64,000 nt of DNA from an uncultured Bacteroidaceae bacterium. GTDB taxonomy: Bacteria > Bacteroidota > Bacteroidia > Bacteroidales > Bacteroidaceae. The translations under genes and the position numbers were made by a program. The stretch covers positions 19,860 through 83,859 of the forward strand of contig CAJOLZ010000003.1 of NCBI GenBank assembly GCA_905235575.1, read 5' to 3'. The notes beneath the pieces are model-generated. The model ran no database searches, was not told where the DNA came from, and saw nothing but the letters and a program-made list of their open reading frames with translations. Shown here in pieces: positions 1-10,264 of the stretch; the stretch's first letter is position 1, and every line of letters begins with the position of its first letter.

Positions 1-803
1 GCAAGGAGTATGCCTTCGAGAAGTGGCCCGACTTCGACCGCGAACTCTTCAACAAGATATATGACGACGACTCGAAAGAACGCCCCTTCGAGCACCACAT
101 CTACGGATACGACATCAACCGCGTGGCAGTGGCAATAGCCCAGCGCAACGTGAAGGCGGCCGGACTGAGTCAGGAGATAACCATCGAACAGCGCGACATA
201 GCCGACTTCACACAACCGGCCGAGAAGAGCATCATGGTGACCAACCCGCCCTACGGCGAACGCATCACGTCGCCCGACCTGCTGGGACTCTACCGGACCA
301 TCGGTGAAAGACTGAAACATCAATTCCAAGGCAACGAGGCATGGGTGCTGAGCTATCGGGAGGAGTGCTTCGACAAGATTGGACTGAAATCCTCGCTGCG
401 CACCCCACTCTACAATGGCTCACTCGAATGCGAACTGAGAAAGTATCAACTCTTCAGCGGCAAATTCAATGAGATGCGCGCCGAAGGAGGCGACATAAAA
501 ACCGACCACGAACGCCGACTGATGGCCGACCACAAGCGCTTCAAGCAGCACCGCGAGTTCCGCCAACGCCTGGACGACGACCCCGAAGAGAGAACACGCG
601 ACCGACGCGACGAACGCAAAAACAAGTATGGCCGACGTGGTGACGAGCGCGACGAGCGCAACGACCGACGCCCATCGGGCCGCAATCCCTTTGCGCCCAA
701 GAGAGACGAGCGGCACGAAGGCGGACACAAGGACAAAAACCGATACACGAACGACAAACGTGGAACGAAGAAAAAGTGGAGAGACAGCGATGAGGAAGAT
801 TAA
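1..803 (+). CDS. RlmL-type 23S rRNA guanine-N2 methyltransferase, C-terminal part (5' end outside window)
   Basis: The open frame runs in from the left edge (first full codon at base 3), so the N-terminal THUMP region and part of the Rossmann fold are missing. The visible part has the FEKWPDFD block and the catalytic motif NPPYGERI, both typical of THUMP-domain rRNA N2-guanosine methyltransferases of the RlmL/YcbY type, which use SAM to modify 23S rRNA. After the catalytic domain there is a tail of roughly 85 residues made almost entirely of Arg, Asp, Glu, Lys and Asn; it is probably disordered and RNA-binding. The gene overlaps the next one by 14 bases, so the two are likely translationally coupled. 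Family assignment is firm; the exact target base is inferred. Confidence 0.85.
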   Translation, partial: KEYAFEKWPDFDRELFNKIYDDDSKERPFEHHIYGYDINRVAVAIAQRNVKAAGLSQEITIEQRDIADFTQPAEKSIMVTNPPYGERITSPDLLGLYRTIGERLKHQFQGNEAWVLSYREECFDKIGLKSSLRTPLYNGSLECELRKYQLFSGKFNEMRAEGGDIKTDHERRLMADHKRFKQHREFRQRLDDDPEERTRDRRDERKNKYGRRGDERDERNDRRPSGRNPFAPKRDERHEGGHKDKNRYTNDKRGTKKKWRDSDEED

Positions 804-2988
804 ACTGATAGCCACCATGCTCATGGCATCCACCACACTATCGGCACAGAAGAGCTTCACGCTGAACGACTTGCTCGGCGGTGGAGACTCGTACTGGCAG
901 CTGCAACCCGAGAACCGCTACACACAATGGTGGGGCAACACGGCACTCGAGACCACACCGGACGAAGTGAAAGAACTGCTCACAGGCAAGACGCTCTGCA
1001 CCACAGAACAGCTGAACGAATGGATTGGCGAGAAAGTTGTGCGCAATGCCCACAACCTGTCGTTTCCCTATGCGCAGGAGCCACTCGCACTTTTTCTCAC
1101 TCGAGATAAACGGATGCTTATCGACATCAAGAATCACCGTATGGCATGGAGCCAACCCATTCCTTCGGGAGGACGTAACCAAGACTGGAGCCCACAAAGC
1201 CGACATCTGGCATACACCGTAAAAGGCAACCTCTTTGTGATGACCTCCGACGGAGAAACACTGCAGGTAAGCACAGACGGCAGCACGGACGACAGCGAGG
1301 ACATCGTGTACGGACAAAGTGTTCACCGCGATGAGTTCGGCATCAGCAAAGGTACATTCTGGAGCCCTGACGGAAAGATGCTCGCATTCTATCGCATGGA
1401 CCAGAGCATGGTGCCCAGCTACCCACAAGTGGACCTGACACAACGCATCGCCACGACCTACACCGACCACTACCCCATGGCTGGCGAGACAAGCCATCAG
1501 GTAAAAGTGGGCATCTTCCACGTGGACACCAGACAGACCGTGTGGCTCGACCTGGCTGGCGAAGCTGAAGACTATCATACGAATCTCTCGTGGGCTCCCG
1601 ATGGAAAGACACTCTACATATTCGAACTGAACCGCGCACAGAAGCACATGCGTCTCTTCGCATACGACACATCCACCGGAAAACGAAGCGACAAGCCCAT
1701 CATCGAGGAGAAACATCCCAAGTACGTGGAGCCGATGCACGGTCTGCGCTTCCTGCCATGGGACGCAACGAAAGCCATCATGCAATCGCGACGCGACAAC
1801 TGGAATCATCTCTATCTCGTGGACTTCTCGAAAAACATGTACCCCGAGCTTCGCGAGGCAGAGGGAGGTGGTCAGGTGGCCGATGGAGTGAAGGTGGCAT
1901 GCCTGACGCCAGGCCGCTTCGAAGTGCAGGAGCTTATCGGTTTCAACGAGAAGACACGCAGCATCATATACCGCAGCAACGAGAGCGACCCGCGCCGCAG
2001 TTGCCTGTACAGCGTGAACATCAAGTCGGGAAAGAAAAGCCTCATCGGCGATGAAGACGGTGTGCACCAGGCCACGTTGAGCAGTGACGGCACACAACTC
2101 ATCGACCGATACAGCAGCCCCACCGTACCGCGCAGCATCAACCTCTGCAACACGTCCACAGGGAAAGGACAAAACATACTGACGGCCAACGACCCCTGGC
2201 AGGAGAAAGGCTTCAACATTCCTGAAATAACCAGCGGCAGCATCAAGGCCGCCGACGGTACAACGGACCTCTACTATCGCATGGTGAAGCCCATCGGCTT
2301 CGATGCGCAGAAGCGGTATCCTGCAGTGGTGTATGTCTATGGCGGGCCTCATGCCCACAACGTTGATGCCCGATGGCACTGGGCACTGCGCGGCTGGGAA
2401 GCCTATATGGCACAGCTGGGATATGTAGTCTTTGTACTGGACAACCGAGGCAGCGAGTGGCGCGGACTTACGTTCGAGCAGACAACCTACAAGCATCTGG
2501 GTGTCGTGGAGATGCAAGACCAGCTGGAGGGCGTCAAGTTCCTGAAAAGTCTGCCCTACATCGACAGCGAACGTCTCGGCGTGCATGGCTGGAGCTTTGG
2601 CGGCTTCATGACCACCAGCCTAATGTGCACTTATCCCGACGTCTTCAAGGTGGGTGTGGCAGGCGGACCCGTCATCGACTGGAAGTATTACGAGGTGATG
2701 TACGGCGAGCGCTACATGAGTACACCACAAGAGAATCCCGATGGATACACATCCACCAGTCTGCTGGGCAAGGCTGCCAACCTGAAGGGACATCTTCAGG
2801 TAATATACGGATACAACGACCCCACCTGCGTGCCGCAGCACACGCTCTCTTTCATGCGAGCCTGCATCGATGCCGGCACACAACCCGACCTCTTTACATA
2901 CCCCGGCGACGGCCACAACATGGGCGGACGCGACCAGATTCATCTGCATGAACGAATTACACAATATTTTGAAAACTTCTTAAAATAA
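790..2988 (+). CDS. Dipeptidyl peptidase IV-type serine peptidase (family S9)
   Basis: This is a 732-residue exported peptidase expected to release X-Pro (or X-Ala) dipeptides from peptide N-termini in the periplasm. The start at 790 gives a typical signal peptide ([20 protein letters not shown]); the longer open frame from 628 only runs inside the upstream gene. Residues ~40-480 form the beta-propeller domain and the C-terminal ~250 the alpha/beta-hydrolase. The catalytic triad is visible: Ser602 in GWSFGG, Asp677 in YGYNDPT and His709 in GDGHNMGG. The length matches bacterial DPP-IV. Bacteroidales using peptides as carbon and nitrogen sources carry several such enzymes. It overlaps the methyltransferase end and is followed after 5 bases by the next gene. 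Confidence 0.92.
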   Translation: MRKIKLIATMLMASTTLSAQKSFTLNDLLGGGDSYWQLQPENRYTQWWGNTALETTPDEVKELLTGKTLCTTEQLNEWIGEKVVRNAHNLSFPYAQEPLALFLTRDKRMLIDIKNHRMAWSQPIPSGGRNQDWSPQSRHLAYTVKGNLFVMTSDGETLQVSTDGSTDDSEDIVYGQSVHRDEFGISKGTFWSPDGKMLAFYRMDQSMVPSYPQVDLTQRIATTYTDHYPMAGETSHQVKVGIFHVDTRQTVWLDLAGEAEDYHTNLSWAPDGKTLYIFELNRAQKHMRLFAYDTSTGKRSDKPIIEEKHPKYVEPMHGLRFLPWDATKAIMQSRRDNWNHLYLVDFSKNMYPELREAEGGGQVADGVKVACLTPGRFEVQELIGFNEKTRSIIYRSNESDPRRSCLYSVNIKSGKKSLIGDEDGVHQATLSSDGTQLIDRYSSPTVPRSINLCNTSTGKGQNILTANDPWQEKGFNIPEITSGSIKAADGTTDLYYRMVKPIGFDAQKRYPAVVYVYGGPHAHNVDARWHWALRGWEAYMAQLGYVVFVLDNRGSEWRGLTFEQTTYKHLGVVEMQDQLEGVKFLKSLPYIDSERLGVHGWSFGGFMTTSLMCTYPDVFKVGVAGGPVIDWKYYEVMYGERYMSTPQENPDGYTSTSLLGKAANLKGHLQVIYGYNDPTCVPQHTLSFMRACIDAGTQPDLFTYPGDGHNMGGRDQIHLHERITQYFENFLK

Positions 2989-2993
2989 CGATT

Positions 2994-4679
2994 ATGGGTT
3001 CCTGGGACGACAATTGGATGATTATGTATACGATGGTGATGCAATTCATGGAAACAAAGAAACAACGTCCATCGAAGCATCGTCAGGAAGACAGTCAGAT
3101 GTTCAACTGGCTGAAGAACAACAAAAAGCTGTATAAGAAAGGAATGCTCAGAGAAGACAGAGTAGAACTCTTCGAGCAGTTGCTGGCTATGACAGAACGC
3201 GTGCAACGCGTGAATCAATTTCTTTACGTTGACGATGAGAAAGTGAAGGAGGTCGATCAGCTCAAGCCCACCGCTGCATATGAAATTCCTCCCAAGGCGG
3301 CTCCCATCAAGAAGACGTACAAGAAGAAAAGAACTCTCCCGAAGAAGAAGAAAGTTCCACAATATGTATCCGTATTCAGAAGAAAAGATAAGGTAAGAAT
3401 GGAAAAAGTACTGCTGTTAGGTAGTGGCGGACGCGAACATGCTCTCGCCTGGAAGATTAAGCAAAGCCCCAGAGTCAAAGAGCTGTTCATCGCGCCCGGA
3501 AATGCGGGCACGAGCAAGTTGGGCACAAATATACCCATCAAGGCCGACGATTTCGAAGGTATCCGCAGATTGGTACTCGAGAAAGACATTCAGATGGTAG
3601 TCGTGGGACCCGAGGACCCGCTGGTGAAGGGTATATACGATTACTTCCAGGCCGACCCCGACCTGCACGACATTCCCGTCATCGGCCCCAGCAAGGAGGG
3701 CGCACAACTGGAGGGCAGCAAGGATTTTGCCAAAGGTTTCATGCAGCGTCACGGCATTCCCACAGCGGCCTACAAGACATTTACACGCGAGACTCTCGAA
3801 GAGGGAAAAGCCTTCCTGCGCACACTCAAGGCACCTTATGTGCTGAAGGCCGACGGACTCTGCGCAGGCAAGGGCGTGCTGATACTTCCCACGCTTGAAG
3901 AAGCCGAGCGCGAACTCGGGAATATGCTCGGAGGAATGTTTGGCGAGGCCAGCAGCAGCGTCCTCATCGAGGAATTCCTGAGCGGCATCGAGTGCTCCGT
4001 ATTTGTGCTCACCGACGGTCGCGACTACGTCATTCTGCCCGAGGCAAAAGACTACAAGCGCATCGGCGAGGGCGACACAGGTCCCAACACGGGCGGCATG
4101 GGCAGCATCAGCCCCGTGCCATTTGCCACCGAAGAATGGATGAGCAAGGTGGAACAGCGCATCATACGCCCCACCGTGGACGGCCTGGTCACCGAAGGCA
4201 TCGACTACAAGGGTTTCATCTTCTTCGGGCTCATCAACGTCGACGGAGAACCGAAGGTCATCGAGTATAACGTACGTATGGGCGACCCCGAGACGGAGAG
4301 CGTGATGCTGCGCATCAAGAGCGACCTGATGGATCTGTTCGAGGGTGTTGCCACAAAGACGCTGAAACGGCGCAAAATCGAAATCGACCCGCGCAGTGCC
4401 GTCAGCATCATGCTGGTGAGCGGCGGATATCCGGGCCACTACGAGAAGGGCTATACCGTCTATGGACTTGAACATGTGAGGGGAAGCATTGTCTTCCATG
4501 CCGGAACGATACTGTCCGAAGACCGGGTGCTCACCAACGGCGGCCGTGTACTGGCCATCAGCAGTTACGGAGCCGACAATACCATCGCCCTCAGAAAGAG
4601 TTTCCGCGAGGCGCAGAAAATCATCTTCGAGGGAAGATATTTCCGACGCGACATCGGGCTCGATTTGTCACAGGAATAA
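2994..4679 (+). CDS. purD: Phosphoribosylamine-glycine ligase (GAR synthetase) with an in-frame helicase-associated-like N-terminal extension
   Basis: Residues 136-561 are a complete PurD, which joins 5-phosphoribosylamine and glycine with ATP in step 2 of purine synthesis. It begins [20 protein letters not shown] and has the ATP-grasp blocks [13 protein letters not shown] and [12 protein letters not shown] normal PurD would start at the internal ATG at 3399 (426 residues). The same frame is open back to an ATG at 2994, 5 bases after the peptidase stop. It encodes ~135 residues that look coding: a W-rich, Met-rich segment resembling the helicase-associated (HA) domain (motif [16 protein letters not shown]) and a Lys/Pro-rich linker. 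Stops occur in both other frames just before 3399 (TAA at 3389 and 3394). This may therefore be a true fusion, or two genes joined by a small indel; translation may also begin independently at 3399. Confidence 0.88.
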   Translation: MGSWDDNWMIMYTMVMQFMETKKQRPSKHRQEDSQMFNWLKNNKKLYKKGMLREDRVELFEQLLAMTERVQRVNQFLYVDDEKVKEVDQLKPTAAYEIPPKAAPIKKTYKKKRTLPKKKKVPQYVSVFRRKDKVRMEKVLLLGSGGREHALAWKIKQSPRVKELFIAPGNAGTSKLGTNIPIKADDFEGIRRLVLEKDIQMVVVGPEDPLVKGIYDYFQADPDLHDIPVIGPSKEGAQLEGSKDFAKGFMQRHGIPTAAYKTFTRETLEEGKAFLRTLKAPYVLKADGLCAGKGVLILPTLEEAERELGNMLGGMFGEASSSVLIEEFLSGIECSVFVLTDGRDYVILPEAKDYKRIGEGDTGPNTGGMGSISPVPFATEEWMSKVEQRIIRPTVDGLVTEGIDYKGFIFFGLINVDGEPKVIEYNVRMGDPETESVMLRIKSDLMDLFEGVATKTLKRRKIEIDPRSAVSIMLVSGGYPGHYEKGYTVYGLEHVRGSIVFHAGTILSEDRVLTNGGRVLAISSYGADNTIALRKSFREAQKIIFEGRYFRRDIGLDLSQE

Positions 4680-4741
4680 GGGGGTTCAGGTCAAGAGCCT
4701 GGGCACTGAGTACAAACCATAAAGTCTAAAACCGCAGCCTA

Positions 4742-5695
4742 TTGTCCGCCACTCAGCGTTCCCGTTTCCAGTATCGCGTGACCACCGGCCGTCTCACGCT
4801 GCCAGTATGTATCGCGTTGTCTGCGCTGCTGTGGTGGCTCCACGAGGGACCGCAGCCGCTTGCAGTTGCAGGGTGGGGCGTATGTCTGCTCACCACATTC
4901 TTGCTGGCCGAGACGGACAACACCCAGCAACTCATACGTGTGCGTTCCCAGATGGTGTGCTCCACCTGGCTCTTCACGGCTGCGTGTGCGTCTGCCCTCC
5001 ATCCGGCCATTGAGGTGCAGCTGCCGGCTGCCGCGCTGGCAGCGAGCCACCTGTTGCTGCTGCAGTGCTATCAGCGCACGGAGCCTGTGGCGCAGGTCTT
5101 TCACAGTTTCCTTCTGCTCAGCGTGGGCAGTCTGTTCTTCACACCGATGCTCCTGCTTACGTTCCCCATGCTGTGCTATCTGTGGCGGCTGATGTTGGTG
5201 CGTTCGTGGCGTACGTTCTGGGCCGCAATGGTCGGTCTGGCGCTGCCCTACATAGGTGTAGGCGGCTGGTGTCTGGTTACGAAAGATTTCAGCTGGATTC
5301 TGACACAGATTGAACCCTTGAGCCGTTTGCCGCAACTCGAACTCACGGCCTACGAGGGTTTGCCCGCCCATGCGCTCATTCCCTATGTTCTCCTCGTGCT
5401 GCTCACGTTCATGGGCATGCTGCACCACCTCACCAACTCGTTTGCCGACAAGATACGTGTGCGCCTCATGCTGAGGGTCTTCATCTTCCAGTCGTTCTTC
5501 CTGTTGCTGATGCCCGTCGCCTGGCCCCAGAGCCTGCCCACACTCACCGCCATGCTGCTGGTGAGCGGCGCACCGCTGATAGCCCATTTCTTCAGCCTCA
5601 CCAATTCGCGCGCCACCAACGTGCTCTTCATCATCACCATAGCGATTCTCCTGCTCGTGACGTGCCTGCCGTTCGTTCCGCTGCTGTGGGAATGA
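4742..5695 (+). CDS. Polytopic inner-membrane protein, function unknown
   Basis: The gene encodes about 317 residues dominated by hydrophobic helices (roughly eight to ten predicted membrane segments) with short polar loops. I recognise no family motif. The start is uncertain: an in-frame stop lies at 4727, and the first plausible initiator is TTG at 4742; no ATG occurs near the N-terminus. It lies 62 bases after purD on the same strand and probably shares its transcript. Repeat array L1 follows 40 bases after the stop. Codon use and the long open frame support it as a real gene; the opposite-strand frame here is a shadow. Confidence 0.7.
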   Translation: MSATQRSRFQYRVTTGRLTLPVCIALSALLWWLHEGPQPLAVAGWGVCLLTTFLLAETDNTQQLIRVRSQMVCSTWLFTAACASALHPAIEVQLPAAALAASHLLLLQCYQRTEPVAQVFHSFLLLSVGSLFFTPMLLLTFPMLCYLWRLMLVRSWRTFWAAMVGLALPYIGVGGWCLVTKDFSWILTQIEPLSRLPQLELTAYEGLPAHALIPYVLLVLLTFMGMLHHLTNSFADKIRVRLMLRVFIFQSFFLLLMPVAWPQSLPTLTAMLLVSGAPLIAHFFSLTNSRATNVLFIITIAILLLVTCLPFVPLLWE

Positions 5696-5736
5696 CGAAG
5701 GCTGTTTCATGTGCTGCCGAAAAGAGGTTTTCAACG

Positions 5737-5814
5737 CACCGTGGTGCGACAGGCAACGCAACGTGCTGCGACAGCCTTCGCAACGTGGTGCGACAGACGA
5801 CGCAACGCAGTGCT
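5737..5814 (+). repeat. 22-base-period palindrome array L1
   Basis: Four 14-base cores lie at 5737, 5759, 5781 and 5803, exactly 22 bases apart. The first three match CGCAnCGTGnTGCG and the fourth is decayed. Spacers are 8 bases, two of them beginning ACAG. The array sits between the end of the 4742 gene and the promoter of the 5988 gene. It belongs to the thirteen-member family described in the findings. Confidence 0.9.
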
Positions 5815-5933
5815 GTTTCGGAGGCACTCTGAGGCACCCCTTCCGACGGCGGACACGAACGGTCTGCATGCGCCTATTTTCAACGTTCAGAGAAATTCTT
5901 GAATAAACATTAGTTTATTCCATCGATTTTGAG

Positions 5934-5942
5934 TATTTTTGC
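5934..5942 (+). promoter_or_regulatory. Bacteroidetes-type -7 box (TATTTTTGC)
   Basis: TATTTTTGC fits the TAnnTTTGC -7 consensus of the Bacteroidetes primary sigma factor and lies 45 bases before the ATG of the DUF2723 gene. No convincing -33 TTG is present at the usual spacing. Confidence 0.55.
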
Positions 5943-5987
5943 ACCGCATTTTGCGCGTAAATAAAACCAATAAGCTAAAATAAGACA

Positions 5988-8900
5988 ATGAAACAATTCA
6001 GACTGGTTGACAACGTGATGGGCTGGCTTACGTTTGCCATCGCGGCGGTCGTGTATTGCTGCACGATAGAGCCCACGGCAAGCTTCTGGGACTGCCCCGA
6101 GTTCATAACCACGGCCTACAAGCTGGAGGTGGGGCATCCGCCTGGGGCACCGTTCTTCATGCTGACGGGCAATCTGTTCACGCAATTTGTGAGCGACCCC
6201 GCGCTGGTGGCCAAGATGGTGAACATGATGAGCGCACTGTTCAGTGCGGCGTGCATCATGTTCCTCTTCTGGAGCATCAGCCATCTGACCCGCAAACTGG
6301 TGGGTGAGAAAGGCCAGGTGACAAAACTCTCACAGGTCGTAATCATCGAGGCCAGTGCCCTGGTGGGCGCGCTGATATATACATTCAGCGATACATTCTG
6401 GTTTTCGGCCGTCGAAGGCGAAGTCTATGCCTACAGTAGCCTGTTCACAGCCGTTGTCTTCTGGCTGATGCTCAAATGGGAGGACCATGCCGACGAGCCC
6501 TACTCCGACCGCTGGCTCATCCTGATAGCCTATCTGACGGGCCTCAGCATCGGTGTCCACCTGCTCAACCTGCTGTGTCTGCCGGCACTGGTGCTCATCT
6601 ACTACTTCCGCAAATATCCCAACGCCAATACACGCGGCGCCCTTCTGGCCTTGTGTGGTTCGGCCGTGCTGGTGGCAGCCGTGCTCTATGGCATCGTCCC
6701 CGGCATCGTGAAGGTGGGCGGATGGTTCGAGCTCTTCTTCGTCAACAAGTTGAACTGCCCCTTCAACACGGGTGTCATCATCTACTTGGTGATGCTCATC
6801 GGCATCGTGCTGTGGAGCATCTGGGAGACCACCACACAGCGCAACCGCTTGCGCATGAACATTTCGTTCCTGGCCAGTGTAGCCATGCTGGGCATACCGT
6901 TCTACAGCTACGGCATCACCAGCCTCGTAGTGGGAATCGTCGTGCTGGCAGCCCTCTACATACTGCTGCGTATGAAAGCCAACGGCACCTACCGCATCAC
7001 GGCACGCGTGATGAACACCAGCCTGCTCTGCATGCTGATGATAATGGTGGGATACTCGTCATATGCCGTCATCGTAATCCGTTCCACTGCCAACACACCG
7101 ATGGACCAGAACTCGCCCGAAGACATCTTCACGCTGGGTCGTTACCTGAGCCGCGAGCAGTATGGCGACCGTCCGCTCTTCTACGGCAAGACCTACAACA
7201 GCCAGGTGGCACTCAGGGAGGAAGGACAATACTGCGTGGCTGACAGTAAAAAGGGCGCACCCGTGTACCAACGCAAGGAGAAGGCCAGCGAGAATGAGCC
7301 CGACCGATACGAGATTCAGCGTTACGAACTCAGCTACATATACGCACAGAACATGTTCTTCCCGCGTATGTTCAGCGACGACCCGGAACACGTAAAGGCC
7401 TATGAAAGCTGGATGGGCGGCGTGAAAGGACACACCGTATCCTTCAACCGCTGCGGCGAAATCGTGAACGTAAAGGTGCCCACAATGCTCGAGAACCTGC
7501 GTTTCTTCTTCAGTTACCAGGTGAACTTCATGTACTGGCGCTACTTCATGTGGAACTTCGCCGGCCGACAGAACGACATACAGAGTCACGGCGAATGGGA
7601 GCACGGCAACTGGATTACGGGCATCCCCTTCCTGGACAACATGCGTCTGGGCGACCAAGAGAAGCTTCCCACCGAACTTCGCGAGAACAAGGGGCATAAC
7701 GTCTTCTACTGTCTGCCGCTCATCATCGGTCTGATCGGCTTCTTCTGGCAGCTCTACCGCAACTCGGAAGAGAACAACAACGAGGGTCAGAAACAGTTCT
7801 GGGTGGTGTTCTTCCTCTTCTTCATGACTGGTCTGGCCATCGTGCTCTACCTGAACCAGACGCCGCTCCAGCCACGCGAACGAGACTATGCCTATGCCGG
7901 TTCGTTCTATGCCTTCGCCATCTGGTGTGGACTGGGCGTTGCCGGTGTTGCCGAAGGCCTGAAGAAGCTCTTGCACAGCGAGACCACAGGCGTGTCGCTG
8001 AGCTGCCTCTGCCTGCTCATCCCCATACAGATGGCCGGTCAGACATGGGACGACCACGACCGCTCGGGACGATACACCTGCCGCGACTTCGGACAGAACT
8101 ACCTGCAGTCGCTCGACCAGACACGCTACCCCATCATCTTCACCAATGGCGACAACGACACCTTCCCCCTCTGGTACTGTGTTGAGACGGAAGGTATTCG
8201 AACCGATGCACGTGTATGCAACCTGAGCTACCTGCAGACTGACTGGTACATCGACCAAATGAAGCGTCCGGCATACGAAAGCCCTGCAGTGCCCATCCAC
8301 TGGAACCGATTGGAATACGTGGCAGGCGCAAGAGAGGGTATACAGGTACACCCCGGAACACTCGAACGTCTGATTGAAAGTTTCAAGGACGAACCAGAGA
8401 AAATGAAAGAACTGTTGGGCGACAATCCATACGAGCTGAAGAACATCATCGACCGATGGATTCTCAATCCGAACCCCGACCTGCAAATCTTCCCCACCGA
8501 CAGCATCGTGCTCGAAGTTGACAAGGAGGCTGTGCGCCGCAGTGGCATGATGATTGCCGGCGACAGCATCCCTGACGTGATGCACATCAGCCTGAAAGGC
8601 AAGCGTGCCGTATACAAGAGCGAGATGATGATGTACGAGATGCTCGCACAGTGCAACTGGGAACGTCCGCTCTACGTGGCCGTCACCGTAGGCAAATCCA
8701 ACTACGGCAGTCTGGGCAACAACTTCGTTCAGGAGGGTCTGGCCTACCGCATCACGCCCTTCAACACGAAAGACACGGGCAAGACGCTCGACACCGAGAA
8801 GATGTACGACAACATGATGAACCGCTTCCGCTTCGGAGGTCTTGACAAGGACGACATCTATCTGGACGAGACCATCACCCGCATGTGCTACACACACCGC

Positions 8901-9380
8901 CGCATGTTCTCGCTGCTGGCCACCAAGCTGATGGACGAAGGCAAAGCCGACAAAGCACTCAATGTGGTGAAGAAGGTCGAAGAGGCAATTCCTGCCAAGA
9001 ACGTGCCCCACAACTATTCGAGCGGCTCGCTCGACCTGGCCCGCGTCTGTGAACGCCTCGGAGAGAAAGAACGGGCCGAGACTCTCGCACTCGCCGTGGC
9101 ACAGAACGCAGCCGAATATTCCGAATGGTATCTGAGCATGCCCGACAGGATGTACCTGCAGAACCACGAGGAATGTCTCTACAACATGTATATTCTCGAG
9201 ATGGCGACCGACCTGCTGCAACGCATCGGCAGCGAGAAAGCATTCGACATGATGACGAAGCTCAACAGTTACAATTCCACTCTGCGCACCCGTCTCGGTG
9301 TGGGCAACGCACCGAAAGAGCAGCCCGAACTCGACGTGACGCTGGATACGGAAGAAATGATTGACGAGACCGAAGAATAG
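5988..9380 (+). CDS. DUF2723-family large membrane protein (putative GT-C-like glycosyltransferase)
   Basis: The protein has 1130 residues. The N-terminus contains the DUF2723 signature region (CTIEPTASFWDCPEF, then GHPPGAPFF), followed by many membrane helices to about residue 340, a soluble loop, more helices around residues 575-690, and a C-terminal soluble region of ~400 residues with helical, TPR-like character. DUF2723 proteins are common in Bacteroidetes and resemble GT-C glycosyltransferases, which use lipid-linked sugars and place the acidic catalytic residues in the first periplasmic loop; the WDCPEF motif would be that site here. The substrate is unknown. It is transcribed alone from a -7 box at 5934, and a terminator follows at 9391. 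Confidence 0.85.
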   Translation: MKQFRLVDNVMGWLTFAIAAVVYCCTIEPTASFWDCPEFITTAYKLEVGHPPGAPFFMLTGNLFTQFVSDPALVAKMVNMMSALFSAACIMFLFWSISHLTRKLVGEKGQVTKLSQVVIIEASALVGALIYTFSDTFWFSAVEGEVYAYSSLFTAVVFWLMLKWEDHADEPYSDRWLILIAYLTGLSIGVHLLNLLCLPALVLIYYFRKYPNANTRGALLALCGSAVLVAAVLYGIVPGIVKVGGWFELFFVNKLNCPFNTGVIIYLVMLIGIVLWSIWETTTQRNRLRMNISFLASVAMLGIPFYSYGITSLVVGIVVLAALYILLRMKANGTYRITARVMNTSLLCMLMIMVGYSSYAVIVIRSTANTPMDQNSPEDIFTLGRYLSREQYGDRPLFYGKTYNSQVALREEGQYCVADSKKGAPVYQRKEKASENEPDRYEIQRYELSYIYAQNMFFPRMFSDDPEHVKAYESWMGGVKGHTVSFNRCGEIVNVKVPTMLENLRFFFSYQVNFMYWRYFMWNFAGRQNDIQSHGEWEHGNWITGIPFLDNMRLGDQEKLPTELRENKGHNVFYCLPLIIGLIGFFWQLYRNSEENNNEGQKQFWVVFFLFFMTGLAIVLYLNQTPLQPRERDYAYAGSFYAFAIWCGLGVAGVAEGLKKLLHSETTGVSLSCLCLLIPIQMAGQTWDDHDRSGRYTCRDFGQNYLQSLDQTRYPIIFTNGDNDTFPLWYCVETEGIRTDARVCNLSYLQTDWYIDQMKRPAYESPAVPIHWNRLEYVAGAREGIQVHPGTLERLIESFKDEPEKMKELLGDNPYELKNIIDRWILNPNPDLQIFPTDSIVLEVDKEAVRRSGMMIAGDSIPDVMHISLKGKRAVYKSEMMMYEMLAQCNWERPLYVAVTVGKSNYGSLGNNFVQEGLAYRITPFNTKDTGKTLDTEKMYDNMMNRFRFGGLDKDDIYLDETITRMCYTHRRMFSLLATKLMDEGKADKALNVVKKVEEAIPAKNVPHNYSSGSLDLARVCERLGEKERAETLALAVAQNAAEYSEWYLSMPDRMYLQNHEECLYNMYILEMATDLLQRIGSEKAFDMMTKLNSYNSTLRTRLGVGNAPKEQPELDVTLDTEEMIDETEE

Positions 9381-9390
9381 ACTTCACTAC

Positions 9391-9438
9391 AAAGGGCCCC
9401 ATCCCCCGCTACAGACGCGAGGCGGTGAGGCCCTTTTT
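9391..9438 (+). terminator. Rho-independent terminator after the DUF2723 gene
   Basis: AAAGGGCC (9391-9398) pairs with GGCCCTTT (9429-9436) across a GC-rich loop that can fold further, followed by a T run. The structure ends only 8 bases before the ATG of the deacetylase gene. Confidence 0.75.
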
Positions 9439-9446
9439 CTATACAC

Positions 9447-10061
9447 ATGTTCATCGAGCAACCCACCAAGTTCCTGCGCTGGATCTATCCACACGCCCTC
9501 TGGCGCATAAAGCCGCGCGAGCAGGCCGTCTATCTGACTTTCGACGACGGCCCCATCCCCGAGGCCACGCCTTTCATACTCGATGTCCTGGACCGTTTCG
9601 GCGCCAAAGCAACATTCTTCATGGTGGGAGACAACGCACGGAAATATCCGCACCTGCTCGACGAGGTGCGCCGACGCGGCCACCGCATTGGCAACCACAC
9701 CTACAACCACATCGGCGGATTCCGCTGGAAAACATGGATTTATCTGGCCAACATCCGAAAGGCCGAGGAGGTGCTCAAGACCGACCTCTTCCGTCCGCCC
9801 CACGGATGGATGACGCGTATGCAGTACAAGGTGCTGCGCCACTGCGGCCTGAAAATTGTCATGTGGGACGTGGTGACGCGCGACTACAGTACGCTGCTCA
9901 CCTCCGACGAGGTGCTCCACAACGTGAAGCGATATACCCGTCCGGGCAGCATCATCACCTTCCACGACTCGCTCAAGAGCATCGACAAGCTGAAGCACGC
10001 ACTGCCCGAGGCACTGCAGTGGCTTCAGGAAAACGGATACGAGTTTCGCGTCATCGAATAA
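9447..10061 (+). CDS. Polysaccharide deacetylase (NodB/CE4 family)
   Basis: A 204-residue single-domain CE4 enzyme that removes acetyl groups from N-acetylated sugars, with peptidoglycan or an exported glycan as likely substrates. Visible motifs are TFDDGP (motif 1, catalytic base Asp), GNHTYNH (motif 2, the two metal-binding His), and FRPPHG (motif 3, normally RPPYG). There is no signal peptide, so it may be cytoplasmic or non-classically located. The start at 9447 places the NodB domain 34 residues in, close to the family norm. Because a terminator ends 8 bases upstream, its own transcription signals must lie within or before that hairpin. Confidence 0.88.
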   Translation: MFIEQPTKFLRWIYPHALWRIKPREQAVYLTFDDGPIPEATPFILDVLDRFGAKATFFMVGDNARKYPHLLDEVRRRGHRIGNHTYNHIGGFRWKTWIYLANIRKAEEVLKTDLFRPPHGWMTRMQYKVLRHCGLKIVMWDVVTRDYSTLLTSDEVLHNVKRYTRPGSIITFHDSLKSIDKLKHALPEALQWLQENGYEFRVIE

Positions 10062-10130
10062 GCCCGATGGAGGGTGATAAGCCCTCGGCTTTTCAGATTT
10101 TATCTTGTCGGAAAAACCACTTACGCACAT

Positions 10131-10210
10131 CACCGTGTGGTGCGTGACTTGACGCACCGTGTTGCGACAGCCATCGCAACGTGGTGCGCAGCCCGTCGCA
10201 GCATGGTGCG
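10131..10210 (+). repeat. 22-base-period palindrome array L2
   Basis: Cores lie at 10131, 10153, 10175 and 10197; a decayed fifth position begins at 10219. The middle cores are CGCACCGTGTTGCG and CGCAACGTGGTGCG. The array lies between two convergent genes, the deacetylase and the MBOAT gene, and takes up most of the 203-base gap. Confidence 0.9.
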
Positions 10211-10264
10211 ACAGACGACGCTCTCAGCACCTCGGAGCGAGTGCCTCAGAAAACCGCCCTGAAC

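Noticed and set aside
838..2586. 582-residue minus-strand frame opposite the DPP-IV gene
   Set aside because: Codon-position shadow of the real gene; no start signal, no family motif, Cys/His/Val-rich as expected of antisense frames.
7059..9221. 720-residue minus-strand frame opposite the DUF2723 gene
   Set aside because: Antisense shadow; the plus-strand protein is a recognised family covering the region.
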